From Roseburia hominis (GTDB taxonomy: Bacteria; Bacillota; Clostridia; Lachnospirales; Lachnospiraceae), in NCBI RefSeq assembly GCF_021531695.1, contig NZ_JADYUI010000001.1:62001-126000 (forward strand): a DNA stretch of 64,000 nucleotides. The letters are read 5' to 3'. A program made the translations under genes and the position numbers. Numbering within the stretch: position 1 is the first letter of the stretch; the number at the start of each line of letters is the position of its first letter. Shown in pieces: positions 7,297 to 15,412 of this stretch. Under the pieces are notes generated by a model that was not told the DNA's origin, did not search any database, and worked only from the letters and a program-made list of their open reading frames with translations.

Positions 7297-7527
7297 TTAT
7301 TGTGATTCTTTTTCTAATTTATTTTTTTCACGGATTGACAAAATTCTCTCTCCTATCTCATTTTCCAACAAAGAAATCACTAACTTATTGATACTTAGCC
7401 CTTTTTTATCTGCACATTCTTTTATTTTATCATAATACTCTTTTGGTACTCTTACTTTGATATCTTGTAATTTTTCCATATAAGCATCCTGACTATCTTT
7501 TTGTTTGTCTGTTCTTGCCGCCAACAT
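7297..7527 (-). CDS. Arc/CopG-like ribbon-helix-helix protein
   Basis: The protein of about 76 residues contains KLQDIKVRVPKEYYDKIKEC, followed by ADKKGLSINKLVISLLENEI, a clear ribbon-helix-helix fold (strand then two helices) as in Arc-type repressors and many antitoxins. No partner toxin gene is adjacent in the same direction, so it is more likely a regulator of element genes. ATG 7525-7527 is chosen because GCGAGGATAAA precedes it; an in-frame start ten codons upstream lacks a site. The charged C-terminus (EKNKLEKESQ) may be disordered. Confidence 0.7.
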   Translation of the reverse strand: MLAARTDKQKDSQDAYMEKLQDIKVRVPKEYYDKIKECADKKGLSINKLVISLLENEIGERILSIREKNKLEKESQ

Positions 7528-7606
7528 TTTATCCTCGCTTTCTCTATATATCGCCAACTATATAAATCAGCTACATATAGTATACCATATAATTTTCCGT
7601 TTTCAA

Positions 7607-7640
7607 ATCAGCACCAACAGAAAATTTCCACCGATGCTGA
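7607..7640 (-). terminator. Weak terminator after the HNH gene
   Basis: TCAGCACCAA and the complement segment ending GATGCTGA form about ten pairs including G-U pairs on the minus strand, followed by a short TTTGAAAA. It lies 7 bp after the HNH stop codon. Confidence 0.45.
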
Positions 7641-7646
7641 TAACTA

Positions 7647-8183
7647 TCAAATCATCCGACTTAATACCTTATGTACAATCTTCCACTTGAGGCACTTTTT
7701 ATTTTTAATACGCATCTGAAACATAAAAATCTTTGAAATCTTTTCCATAAAATCTTGTGGGTATATATCATGCTTGATAAGGTTACAAGTATGACAACTA
7801 CAGAAAAGATTACTCAAATCATTTGTTCCACCTTTTGAAAGCGGTACTTTATGCTCAATCTCATATGAATCAAAGTCAACAAAATCTCCACAAAGATAAC
7901 AATGTCCCTTTGTTTTCCGATATATCTTTATTCGTTCTTCTTTAGTAAATGATTTTCGCTTTGGAGTATTAGCAGAAACTTTTTCTAATTCACCATTATC
8001 CATAAGCATATAAACATGAAAATAAGCCATTTTCTTTGATGCTTTCTTTCGTGCGTTCCTTGCTTCGTTGGCTGTATTAAACCTATAAGCATTTTCTAAT
8101 TTACCAACATGAATTACTTTCCGTGTATCAGAATAGCCAATATATTTATTTGCATCTTCCTTATATAAAACATACTGTATCAT
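7647..8183 (-). CDS. HNH endonuclease
   Basis: The 178-residue protein carries an HNH nuclease domain in its second half: CYLCGDFVDFDSYEIEHKVP (zinc knuckle cysteines and the first catalytic His), SKGGTNDLSNLFCSCHTCN (Asn and the second zinc knuckle). The N-terminal 80 residues (MIQYVLYKEDANKYIGYSD) form an unrecognised domain. HNH proteins of this type range from homing and phage packaging nucleases to McrA-like restriction. Ribosome binding site AAGGTGGAATAA precedes the ATG. The catalytic residues look complete. It stands between the RHH gene and the relaxase remnant. Confidence 0.85.
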   Translation of the reverse strand: MIQYVLYKEDANKYIGYSDTRKVIHVGKLENAYRFNTANEARNARKKASKKMAYFHVYMLMDNGELEKVSANTPKRKSFTKEERIKIYRKTKGHCYLCGDFVDFDSYEIEHKVPLSKGGTNDLSNLFCSCHTCNLIKHDIYPQDFMEKISKIFMFQMRIKNKKCLKWKIVHKVLSRMI

Positions 8184-8245
8184 TTATTCCACCTTCTTTT
8201 TATAATGTGGACGGCTATATTTTAAGCCCTCCACATATTCAATTC

Positions 8246-8596
8246 TTATCTCTCATCAGGGAAACATATAGTAGTTGCATTGTTTCCGGCATATTCCGAA
8301 ATTCTTTCCGTTATGATGTATATTTTTCCTTTACAAGTCTTGGCACATTCTTTTTGATATGTGTCAGTGGCACGCTGTGTGGTATAGAATGTTGTGTAGA
8401 AGTCCTGTACCGTTACAAATCCATGCTGTCTGACAATACCAGATAATCCGGCTTTTAGGATTTGGATTTCTTTCTCTTTAGCGGCAATCCGGCTGTCAAG
8501 CTCCTTTTTCTTGGTAAGTTTGATAAATCCCCTTAAATCGTTTCTCTCAAATTCCAGTGCGTTGCGTTCACGCTCTGCATAGATTATAAATATCCA
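8246..8596 (-). pseudogene. C-terminal remnant of a MobA/MobL-type relaxase
   Basis: A minus-strand frame with no start codon reads AERERNALEFERNDLRGFIK, then a LTKKKELDSRIAAKEKEIQI helix, and later VRQHGFVTVQDFYTTFY, ending at a TAA at 8246. This combination (coiled-coil KEL..RIA.KE..I, then GF.TVQDF) is the usual C-terminal tail of MobA/MobL relaxases of Gram-positive elements, a call made from memory of the family. The catalytic N-terminal domain is missing. The frame begins inside the 3' end of the primase-like gene, so a deletion has joined the two. The element has therefore lost self-mobilisation by this relaxase. Confidence 0.6.
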
Positions 8597-9584
8597 TTAT
8601 GAACTGAATAGCCTTGTATTCAGACTTGAAATTTCCTAACATCTCAATTAACTGCTTGATATTAAGAGTTAGATTTTCAGAACAACATCTGTACTTCTGT
8701 ACACCATTTTGTGTAGTAAAGATGTTGGCAGAAGGGTTTCTGTCATCATGTAGAACACAACAGAATGAGCGTGGATCATCAATGTCAATCAGTTCTGCAA
8801 TATCTAATTCAGAATAGATATAATCCCAGAACTCATTTTTATTTTCAAACTCAATCGGTTCATGCGCTAATACTTTCCGCAAGTATTCTACATCATGCTC
8901 TTTAATTGCTTTTACATTCAAATTTTCGTATGGCTGATATTCTTTATTAGTATCACCTTTATCCTTAGATTTTGAGGATGCAGCAGGGCTATTTCTCTTC
9001 TTAGATTTTGGTTTTGCATTGGAAATATACTGTTCAAAATCATCATTCCAGTATTTTTCAATAATGGATTCTGCGTTAATTCTTGCTTCAAAATCAGGAT
9101 GTAATACAACTTTTCCTTTACCACCAAAGAATAATCTGTCTCGATTGAAACATACTTCATCAATTCCACCGATAATACCCATCAGAGTAGCTTGTAATCT
9201 GTCTCTGACATTGCCATCTGTAATAACAGTATCATTGCAGAATATCATACGGAATTTATGATGTTCTTCCTTATGTGAGAATGTTGTGTACATAAAGCAT
9301 GGAGTAATTCCTAATGAGATTACCTTATTATAGGTATCTTCAATCATTACTCCATTATCAAAATCCAAACCAAATAACTGTTGCTGATACCAATTTTCAG
9401 CCTTATTGCCACCTACTAAAACTCCCGGCTTAAATGATGCTCCGTGGCATAAAGCATCTGCTAAATTCTCAATCGTAATATCCGTTTGAGTTAAACTTTT
9501 CTGTACCCATCCACATTGTTTTCCTTGTGGTTTTCCTGTGAATCTATGGTCAAAGTACATACATTTAATCTTATTGTCATTCAT
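8568..9584 (-). CDS. Primase-like replication protein, probably 3'-truncated
   Basis: The product of 338 residues has an N-terminal part like archaeo-eukaryotic-type primases of plasmids and phages: LFGLDFDNGVMIEDTY (DxD metal site), SHKEEHHKFRMIFCND, and LFFGGKGKVVLHPDF. Its C-terminal part holds a CHC2-type zinc-finger-like domain (FCCVLHDDRNPSANIF, then VQKYRCCSEN). It would start or support element DNA replication. ATG 9582-9584 follows AAAAAGGAGGTTCA, so the 29 upstream codons are not used. The end IYNLCRA runs into the relaxase remnant, and the helicase or processing domain common in the family is absent, which suggests loss of the 3' part. Confidence 0.7.
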   Translation of the reverse strand: MNDNKIKCMYFDHRFTGKPQGKQCGWVQKSLTQTDITIENLADALCHGASFKPGVLVGGNKAENWYQQQLFGLDFDNGVMIEDTYNKVISLGITPCFMYTTFSHKEEHHKFRMIFCNDTVITDGNVRDRLQATLMGIIGGIDEVCFNRDRLFFGGKGKVVLHPDFEARINAESIIEKYWNDDFEQYISNAKPKSKKRNSPAASSKSKDKGDTNKEYQPYENLNVKAIKEHDVEYLRKVLAHEPIEFENKNEFWDYIYSELDIAELIDIDDPRSFCCVLHDDRNPSANIFTTQNGVQKYRCCSENLTLNIKQLIEMLGNFKSEYKAIQFIMDIYNLCRA

Positions 9585-9944
9585 TGAACCTCCTTTTTTA
9601 TAAACCAGAGATTCAGAAAAATTGTTTGCCACCTTCACATTGAAGATTGCATAGCAAATAGACCTCGACAAACGTGTCGAAGCCTTATAAATCCACTTAC
9701 TCTATTGAATTTTCAAAATATCTTTATCATATAATGGAAATTTGTGCAGATGATAGGTTCATTTGAACCTTGCACTATAGAAATTTCAATCAAGACCATT
9801 TGGTGCTGAGTGAAAATATAAACAGATTTACTTCTGAATCCTGATGTCGGAAACTTTCTTTTACTTCGTGCCGACTGCGAAATATCCTACACTTATCAAC
9901 GGGCTTAATTTTTTGCTCGTTAGGCAGTATTCTTGCCTTTATTC
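9585..9944. other. Gene-free stretch with two hairpins
   Basis: No convincing gene. Two structures are visible. TCGACA-AACG-TGTCGA (9665-9680) is a perfect 6-bp stem with a four-base loop. AGGTTCA-TT-TGAACCT (9755-9770) is a perfect 7-bp dyad, flanked by GTGCA (9744-9748) and TGCAC (9771-9775), which extend the dyad across a 6-base bulge. The stretch lies upstream of the primase-like gene, where an element replication or transfer origin, or an operator, could be. Confidence 0.45.
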
Positions 9945-10253
9945 TTAATCGTTATTCAATTCTTTTACATATGCTTCCTTATACTTCATAAATAAAGCAT
10001 CTTTGTTAGCATCCATATATAGATTATAAGCCAAACAGATAAATAGATTGAAAATAGGGCAAATTGAAATTGCCACCAATGCCACAAGCATAACTGTAAT
10101 AATAATTGCTCTATCTGTAGTATTTCCTGTATTTATCTGTAAGTAATCTTTCATATAATCGATTAATTCAACTAAGGTTCTCATTACTGAAAATACCATG
10201 TAAAATCCAATGCCTAAATTTAATACAATTAAAATAATCTGCCAAATATTCAT
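9945..10253 (-). CDS. Small membrane protein
   Basis: I do not recognise a family. The 102-residue product has an N-terminal transmembrane helix (WQIILIVLNLGIGFYMVFSV), an amphipathic loop (about 25-45), then a hydrophobic stretch in two parts (AIIITVMLVALVAISIC and IFNLFICLAYNLYM), and a charged C-terminal tail (KYKEAYVKELNND). Two or three membrane passes are likely. The ATG is preceded by AGAGAGGTAAAAGAAAT. The gene follows the HU-like gene by 20 bp and is probably co-transcribed. Confidence 0.55.
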   Translation of the reverse strand: MNIWQIILIVLNLGIGFYMVFSVMRTLVELIDYMKDYLQINTGNTTDRAIIITVMLVALVAISICPIFNLFICLAYNLYMDANKDALFMKYKEAYVKELNND

Positions 10254-10273
10254 ATTTCTTTTACCTCTCTTCT

Positions 10274-10648
10274 TTAAAATAATGCTTTTTCTTTTATACC
10301 ATTCTCATAAAATTCTCTCTTGCATACTTCTTTAATCTTACACTCAACTGCTTTTTCAGAATCAACTGCACAATTATTATCATCAAAATTCACTGTTGCT
10401 CGCTTTTCAGCATAATACTTTGGCTCAAGTATAAAATAACTGTTCAATTTTACTGAATCACCATTTTCAATAATATCTACAATGACATCCATAAACGCAC
10501 AAATTACATTGTCAACAATCTCTTGCGTGTATTTAAGATTATATTCCCTTTTATAAGAGTGCTTGTTACCTCCAATGTTGATTTTTGTACCTTCTAATTT
10601 TTCTACTACTCGTTTTACAATACCTGGCTTAATAATTTTTTCTTTCAT
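10274..10648 (-). CDS. HU/IHF-like DNA-binding protein
   Basis: The 124-residue product resembles the HU/IHF fold: an N-terminal helix pair (IVDNVICAFMDVIVDIIENG) leading into GDSVKLNSYFILEPKYYAEK, which matches the family pattern G-x-x-V-x-L-x-x-F-x-x-F. The rest is longer and more divergent than in HU (about 90 residues), with a K-rich C-terminus. It could bend element DNA during replication or recombination. The start has a good AAGGAGGATAAAAACAAA leader. It is the rightmost gene of the element. Confidence 0.6.
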   Translation of the reverse strand: MKEKIIKPGIVKRVVEKLEGTKINIGGNKHSYKREYNLKYTQEIVDNVICAFMDVIVDIIENGDSVKLNSYFILEPKYYAEKRATVNFDDNNCAVDSEKAVECKIKEVCKREFYENGIKEKALF

Positions 10649-10807
10649 TTTGTTTTTATCCTCCTTAAATTATGCCAATGAAATCGGTCTTTTAACTGTG
10701 TGTCTATTTGTGCTATATAATGGCTCTGAAACGCACCAGAATAGCCATATTTTGATTTTTATATTGTCTGTGTGAATTTCTTCGCTTGATAAATTTAGGC
10801 ACTAAAA

Positions 10808-10851
10808 TAAGCCCACTATCAATTATATTTCTATAACCGATAATGGACTTA
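10808..10851 (-). terminator. Terminator-like hairpin near the right element end
   Basis: TAAGCCCACTATC (10808-10820) and GATAATGGACTTA (10839-10851) pair over 13 positions with two mismatches. On the minus strand the stem is followed by TTATTTTAG. It could stop transcription entering the element from the chemoreceptor side. Confidence 0.45.
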
Positions 10852-10913
10852 TGCAGATGTCCAAATATTCATTATTTATTGGTTCACATTTTGTATCAAA
10901 CTCTTTTTACACA

Positions 10914-10937
10914 ACTACACAATCACTACACAATTTT
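10914..10937. repeat. Right arm-type repeats for the integrase
   Basis: ACTACACAATC (10914-10924) is followed by ACTACACAATTTT (10925-10937). They repeat the motif pair at 2561-2585 in the same orientation. Binding by the integrase N-terminal domain is inferred. Confidence 0.7.
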
Positions 10938-11061
10938 GTCATTTAGATACATAAATTTATATATAGATATATGGTAGTTCAAAATTACTTAAATATTGAT
11001 GATATAAGGATTTATTGGCATATGTGAAGATACATAGAGATACATGGAATAAGGTGACACA

Positions 11062-11080
11062 CTACGATTCCTAGTTTCAT
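11062..11080. repeat. Right attachment site with the original ychF start codon
   Basis: CTACGATTCCTAGTTTCAT matches the left site with one change. The complement reads ATGAAACTAGGAATCGTAG, a ychF start that now runs into element DNA and stops after 22 codons. The following chromosome contains AACAGGTATAAGAAAAA upstream of this ATG, the displaced ychF ribosome binding region. Confidence 0.85.
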
Positions 11081-11163
11081 TTTTTCTTATACCTGTTCAG
11101 AAATCCTTTAATTGTAATATTTTCTGCCTTTCTCTATATTTTTACCATAGAATGGTTTTTTTC

Positions 11164-13086
11164 TTATACACGGAATTTGGAAATCATTTCTTTCAAATTC
11201 TTCGCCTGCTCCGACAATTCCTGTGTTGCAGCCGCTGTCTCTTCCGCGGTCGCAGTGTTCGTCTGAACAACATCCGAAATATTGGAAATTTCAAGCTTAA
11301 TATGCGATGACTTATCTGCCTGCTCTTTTGTATCTTCTGAGATATTTTTAAATACCTCTGAAATATGATTGGAATTTTCTACGATATCTTTTAGATATTC
11401 CGAAGTAGAATCCGCACAAGTCATAGCACTCTCAATCTGCTGTAAACAATTGACAATCAGTTCAGATGTCTGCTTGGAAGCCTCGGTTGTTTTAGCTGCC
11501 AGATCACTGATTTCATCAGCCACCACTGCAAACCCACGCCCATTTTCTCCTGCATGCGCTGCCTCTATCGACGCATTTAATGCCAATATGTTGATTTGGA
11601 ATGCAATGGATTCAATGGTACTGACAATACTCTGAATATCGGATGACATACTCTCTACCTGACTTACAACATCCCTGAGATGTACCATTTTACCATTTCC
11701 ATCAATAATTAAATGATCTAATTGCTGCAAACGCTCCTGCACATTCACTTCATTCTCTGAGTTGCGCATAATGCAGTCTGTCATATCTTCTACATTAGCC
11801 ACCAGCTGGTTGATAGAAGTAGCCTGTGTAACCGTACCGGATGCCAATGCATCTGCCGCATCTGCCAGCTGACTGGAACCGGTGCCAACCGAAGATGCTG
11901 ATTCCTGCACCCTCCGAATCAAATCCTGTATAATCACCCGGATACAGTTTACAGAATCCGATAACCGGTTAAAATCACCCGGATAGGCATTCATGGCAGC
12001 CTGTGTCAGATCATAGCCTGCCATCCCTTCCAGTATTCTGTTTGTTTCTCCAATCATTTCTTTAAAAGTCTGTTGTAATTTTCTGGCAGAATTCTGAAGT
12101 TGTCCAATCTCATCTTTGCGCTTACTCATCTCAATCTCGTGTTCCAGATCACCGGAAGAAAGATATGCCAGCTGCCGGCTGACATGCTGGACTGCCTTTC
12201 CGATTTGCTCTGAAAAGCAAGCTGCCAGAATCATTGCAATAACAAGTGCGAGGATGTCTACCACAAGAAAAGTTCGCATCGTCTGATAAATTGGAGCCAT
12301 AAAATCCTCTTTCGGTGCTGTCACAACAACAGTCCAGCCATTTGTACCTGCCACAGGACTATATCCACATATATATTCCGTATTTTTTCTGGTATATGTA
12401 CCGGAGCCGGAATTCTGACTTAAAATCATATCAGCTATACTGCCGAGACCCTCTTTTTTATCGGTAATATTATATGTCCCAATCTGTGTCTCATCCGGAT
12501 GAACAATCACCATGCCGTCTCCATCTACTAAATACGTGTAACTGTTCTTACTAATTGAAATCTGATCCAGAATATTTCTCATAAAATCTGCATCCATCCG
12601 AAAATAAACAGCACCACTTATTTTATTATTTTCCGCATAGACAGGCGATGCCACACTGAATCCATAATTTCCCGTGTATTTACTTACGGTCAAATCGGAA
12701 ATATTCGTCTTTCCTTCCAACGCATTTTTTATGTAATCACGATCGCTGAAATCCGTCCCATCTTTACGGCTAATCCCATTTCTGTCAACAACATTTCCAC
12801 TCGTAAAAGCATAATTCTCTGCCAGAATGTCAATATGCTTTGAAATTGTTTCATCCGGTGCTGTAGTAAATACAGAATCATATCCGGATACCTGCGCCAT
12901 TTTCATAAAATCGTCCAGTTTACCTTCAATCTCACTGGCCGCCAGATTTGCAGAAACCTGCATGGTATTCTTTGCGTCTGCTATTCCCATCTCCGTACTT
13001 TTTGTATACGTCACTGTCCCCACAATGACAACAACAAACAAAACAACAATACCAAATAAAAGTGATAGCTTTGTTCGAAGTTTCAT
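11164..13086 (-). CDS. Methyl-accepting chemotaxis protein
   Basis: Membrane chemoreceptor of 640 residues that would signal to CheA/CheW. Layout: transmembrane helix at about 7-28 (LSLLFGIVVLFVVVIVG), extracellular dCache sensor domain (about 35-265, with DRNGISRKDGTDFSDRDYI), second membrane helix at about 272-292, HAMP linker, and a C-terminal signalling domain (about 400-640) with the conserved hairpin tip IAFQINILALNASIEAAHAG. No C-terminal methylation-enzyme docking peptide is seen. Ligand unknown; dCache domains often sense small organic molecules. The gene stands alone between the thiN operon end and the ychF region, and was probably just upstream of ychF before the insertion. Confidence 0.95.
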   Translation of the reverse strand: MKLRTKLSLLFGIVVLFVVVIVGTVTYTKSTEMGIADAKNTMQVSANLAASEIEGKLDDFMKMAQVSGYDSVFTTAPDETISKHIDILAENYAFTSGNVVDRNGISRKDGTDFSDRDYIKNALEGKTNISDLTVSKYTGNYGFSVASPVYAENNKISGAVYFRMDADFMRNILDQISISKNSYTYLVDGDGMVIVHPDETQIGTYNITDKKEGLGSIADMILSQNSGSGTYTRKNTEYICGYSPVAGTNGWTVVVTAPKEDFMAPIYQTMRTFLVVDILALVIAMILAACFSEQIGKAVQHVSRQLAYLSSGDLEHEIEMSKRKDEIGQLQNSARKLQQTFKEMIGETNRILEGMAGYDLTQAAMNAYPGDFNRLSDSVNCIRVIIQDLIRRVQESASSVGTGSSQLADAADALASGTVTQATSINQLVANVEDMTDCIMRNSENEVNVQERLQQLDHLIIDGNGKMVHLRDVVSQVESMSSDIQSIVSTIESIAFQINILALNASIEAAHAGENGRGFAVVADEISDLAAKTTEASKQTSELIVNCLQQIESAMTCADSTSEYLKDIVENSNHISEVFKNISEDTKEQADKSSHIKLEISNISDVVQTNTATAEETAAATQELSEQAKNLKEMISKFRV

Positions 13087-13184
13087 AAAAATCCCCCTCT
13101 CATTGGTGATTATTTACTATAACAATACTATCGTAATATTTTTTTGGACAATACACAAGAGTCTGTTTCAAAGATTTTCATTTT

Positions 13185-13832
13185 TTAATCTGTGGATTCG
13201 ATTACAATTACAATTCCTGTCCCTATTTCTATCCTGGCAACCTCATCTGTGATTTCATTACTGACACCAAGTGAATTATTATTGGTAAGCGTTGCATTGT
13301 TTAACGGATACTTAAATCCATGTAAATTCACGCCACCTGCCTGCTGTGTTAATGGTAAAACAGATACATACTTTCCAAACTGCTTTTTCTTTTCCAGACA
13401 CAATACATGGTTTACCAGTCGAATCCGGTTATGCTTATCTACCAGTATACATGGGATTCCTTCTTTCAGTGGTTTACATAAAAGAAAAATGTTCCCAATC
13501 ACATGATCAATCCTGTTTCCTGTCGCACCCAGAACACAAATTTCATCAGCACCGAGTCCTAATGCCATCGTAAGGGCAAGCTCGGTATCTGTTTCATCTT
13601 TTTGGGGACAAAATTCACGCAAAATAATGTCTTCTTGTTTTCTGAAATAATCCAGTATCTTTTTGTCTGCAGAATCAAAGTCTCCGACAATGTAATCCGG
13701 CTTTTTCCCGATTTCATAAAAAAAACTCATGCCGGAATCTGCTGCTATGAAAAGATCAAACGTCTCCTCTTTCAAATAATCCTTTGCAAACGAACGGTCT
13801 AAACTGCCGCCTGTTACAATTAACACTTTCAT
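13185..13832 (-). CDS. thiN: Thiamine pyrophosphokinase
   Basis: Transfers pyrophosphate from ATP to thiamine to make thiamine pyrophosphate. The 215-residue product has family features: IAADSGMSFFYEIGKKPDYI, VGDFDSADKKIL, the acidic DETDTELALTMALG and GATGNRIDHVIGNIFLL, then a C-terminal beta domain with NNNSLGVSNEI. These are the substrate and Mg-ATP binding motifs of the TPK fold. It ends the priA-to-thiN operon and starts 3 bp after rpe. No TPP riboswitch was seen upstream, consistent with its place inside a housekeeping operon. Confidence 0.93.
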   Translation of the reverse strand: MKVLIVTGGSLDRSFAKDYLKEETFDLFIAADSGMSFFYEIGKKPDYIVGDFDSADKKILDYFRKQEDIILREFCPQKDETDTELALTMALGLGADEICVLGATGNRIDHVIGNIFLLCKPLKEGIPCILVDKHNRIRLVNHVLCLEKKKQFGKYVSVLPLTQQAGGVNLHGFKYPLNNATLTNNNSLGVSNEITDEVARIEIGTGIVIVIESTD

Positions 13833-13835
13833 GCG

Positions 13836-14492
13836 TTATGACTCCTTCATCTGCTCTAAAAAGCACTCAATATTTTCTTCCATATCTCCATGAAAAACAG
13901 CACTTCCTGCCACAATGATATTGGCTCCTGCATCCAAAAGCGTTCCAACATTTGAAAGATTCACGCCGCCATCTACTTCTATATCTGTTTTAAAGCCACG
14001 CTTGTCTATGATATGCTTTAGTTCACGTACTTTTTCTATTGTGTAAGGAATCAGCTTTTGCCCTCCGAATCCGGGATTCACCGTCATAACAAGTACCATA
14101 TCCACTTTTTCCAGCACACATTCAATTGCTGCAATCGGCGTTGCCGGATTGATTGCAACACCACAGAGAATTCCTTTTTCTTTTACTGCTTCTATCGTTC
14201 TGTCTAAATGTTTACAGGCTTCTGCATGTACCGTAATCAAATCAGCTCCGCAATCCGCAAATGCATCAATATAACGAATCGGTTCGTCAATCATAAGATG
14301 CACATCAAAAATCCGGTCTGTCAGATTGCGAATTGATTTTATAATCGGACAACCATAGGAAATGCTTGGCACAAAATTTCCATCCATAACGTCAATATGA
14401 ACATACTGGGCTCCACATTCGTCCAGCTTCTGTATCTGTGCACCGAGATTAGCAAAATCTGCAGATAAAATAGACGGTGATAAACAATTCAT
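13836..14492 (-). CDS. rpe: Ribulose-phosphate 3-epimerase
   Basis: Interconverts ribulose 5-phosphate and xylulose 5-phosphate in the pentose phosphate pathway. The 218-residue TIM-barrel has the expected signatures: LSPSILSADFANLG at the start, HIDVMDGNFVPSISYG (metal-binding His and Asp), DVHLMIDEP, VMTVNPGFGGQKLI and the phosphate-binding VDGGVNLSN..IVAGSAVF. Length is standard. Ribosome binding site GAGGAGGAAATT precedes the ATG. It lies between rsgA and thiN in a common Firmicutes order. Confidence 0.97.
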   Translation of the reverse strand: MNCLSPSILSADFANLGAQIQKLDECGAQYVHIDVMDGNFVPSISYGCPIIKSIRNLTDRIFDVHLMIDEPIRYIDAFADCGADLITVHAEACKHLDRTIEAVKEKGILCGVAINPATPIAAIECVLEKVDMVLVMTVNPGFGGQKLIPYTIEKVRELKHIIDKRGFKTDIEVDGGVNLSNVGTLLDAGANIIVAGSAVFHGDMEENIECFLEQMKES

Positions 14493-14525
14493 AATTTCCT
14501 CCTCTGTGGCTCGTACATTAAATAT

Positions 14526-15404
14526 TTAATACTTTTTTTGATTTTTCAGTTCTTCATACAAAAGCTTATAATTTTCATAACGCATCGGATGTATCTTCCC
14601 CTCTTCCAGTGCCTCTTTCACCTTACAATCCGGCTCACTGATATGACTGCACCCATAGAAACGGCAAAAAGGCGCATAATCTCTAAATTCTTCATAGCAC
14701 CCGGACAAATCTTCTTTTTCAAATCCCGGTACATATAAAGAACTAAAACCGGGTGTATCCATAATATAAGTATCTTCTTTGATTGGAATTATTTCAGAAT
14801 GACGCGTTGTATGTCTTCCTCTTTCGATCTTTTTGCTGATATCTCCGGTCTCCATCAATGCATTCGGCTGTAATAAATTTACCAACGAAGATTTTCCAAC
14901 ACCGGAAGGACCTGCCACCGCAGTCGTTTTGCCTTCTAACTCCTCCCGCAATCGTTCCATGCCAAATTCTTTTTTTACGCTCGTAAATATCACATTACTT
15001 CCACAACCCGCATAAATACTTTTTAGTTCAGAAAGCCAATCCTCGGAAGCCAAATCCCTCTTATTAAAACAAATTGTGACCGGTACATTCTGATATCGCA
15101 TCATAATAAGAAACCGGTCTAAAAGATTAAAATTTGGTTTTGGTTTTTCTGCTGCAAAAATAAGAAGTGCTAAATCAATATTGGAAACTGCCGGACGAAT
15201 CAGTTCATTTTTTCTTGGTAATATTTCTATGATATTTCCCAATTTATTTTCTTCATCCAAAATATCAATTTCTACATTATCTCCAACCAACGGCTTTATC
15301 TTCCTATTTCTGAAAATTCCTTTTGCCTTACACTCATAAATTCCGGATTCCACTACATGAACATAGTAAAATCCGGAAATGCCTTTCACTATTTTTCCCT
15401 GCAT
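14526..15404 (-). CDS. rsgA: Ribosome small-subunit GTPase RsgA
   Basis: Circularly permuted GTPase that helps mature the 30S subunit. The 292-residue protein has an N-terminal OB-fold (MQGKIVKGISGFYYVH, DNVEIDIL), G4 before G1 (CFNKRDLAS), the P-loop AVAGPSGVGKSSLVNLL, G3 in IMDTPGFSSLY and a C-terminal zinc site (C-x4-C-x-H-x5-C in CRFYGCSHISEPDC). All are intact. It lies 8 bp after the PASTA kinase gene. In Firmicutes RsgA is a known substrate of this kinase type, which fits the linkage. Confidence 0.97.
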   Translation of the reverse strand: MQGKIVKGISGFYYVHVVESGIYECKAKGIFRNRKIKPLVGDNVEIDILDEENKLGNIIEILPRKNELIRPAVSNIDLALLIFAAEKPKPNFNLLDRFLIMMRYQNVPVTICFNKRDLASEDWLSELKSIYAGCGSNVIFTSVKKEFGMERLREELEGKTTAVAGPSGVGKSSLVNLLQPNALMETGDISKKIERGRHTTRHSEIIPIKEDTYIMDTPGFSSLYVPGFEKEDLSGCYEEFRDYAPFCRFYGCSHISEPDCKVKEALEEGKIHPMRYENYKLLYEELKNQKKY

Positions 15405-15412
15405 ACTCTGAC

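Larger units (their letters stand above)
10649..11061. other. Non-coding right end of the integrated element
   Basis: I see no gene here. It holds a weak ATGGCT/AGCCAT hairpin (10720-10748), the terminator-like hairpin at 10808-10851, the right arm repeats and then AT-rich sequence up to the attachment site. Confidence 0.6.
2477..11080. mobile_element. Integrated element in the 5' end of ychF, about 8.6 kb
   Basis: The element is bounded by an 18/19 direct repeat. It carries a Tn916-type integrase and excisionase at the left end, a second small tyrosine recombinase, a toxin-antitoxin pair, an HNH nuclease, a primase-like gene, a relaxase remnant and an HU-like protein. Paired CTACACAATTT arm sites lie just inside both ends. 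It lacks type IV secretion genes and an intact relaxase, so it is best seen as a degraded mobilizable or conjugative element that can perhaps still excise. Chromosomal gene content resumes with the chemoreceptor gene on the right. Sequence similarity to the ychF leader continues for about 85 bp beyond the start codon at both ends. Confidence 0.85.

Noticed and set aside
13087-13184. Possible TPP riboswitch near thiN
   Set aside because: The gap lies downstream of thiN, and no conserved TPP aptamer core was seen upstream of thiN, rpe or priA.
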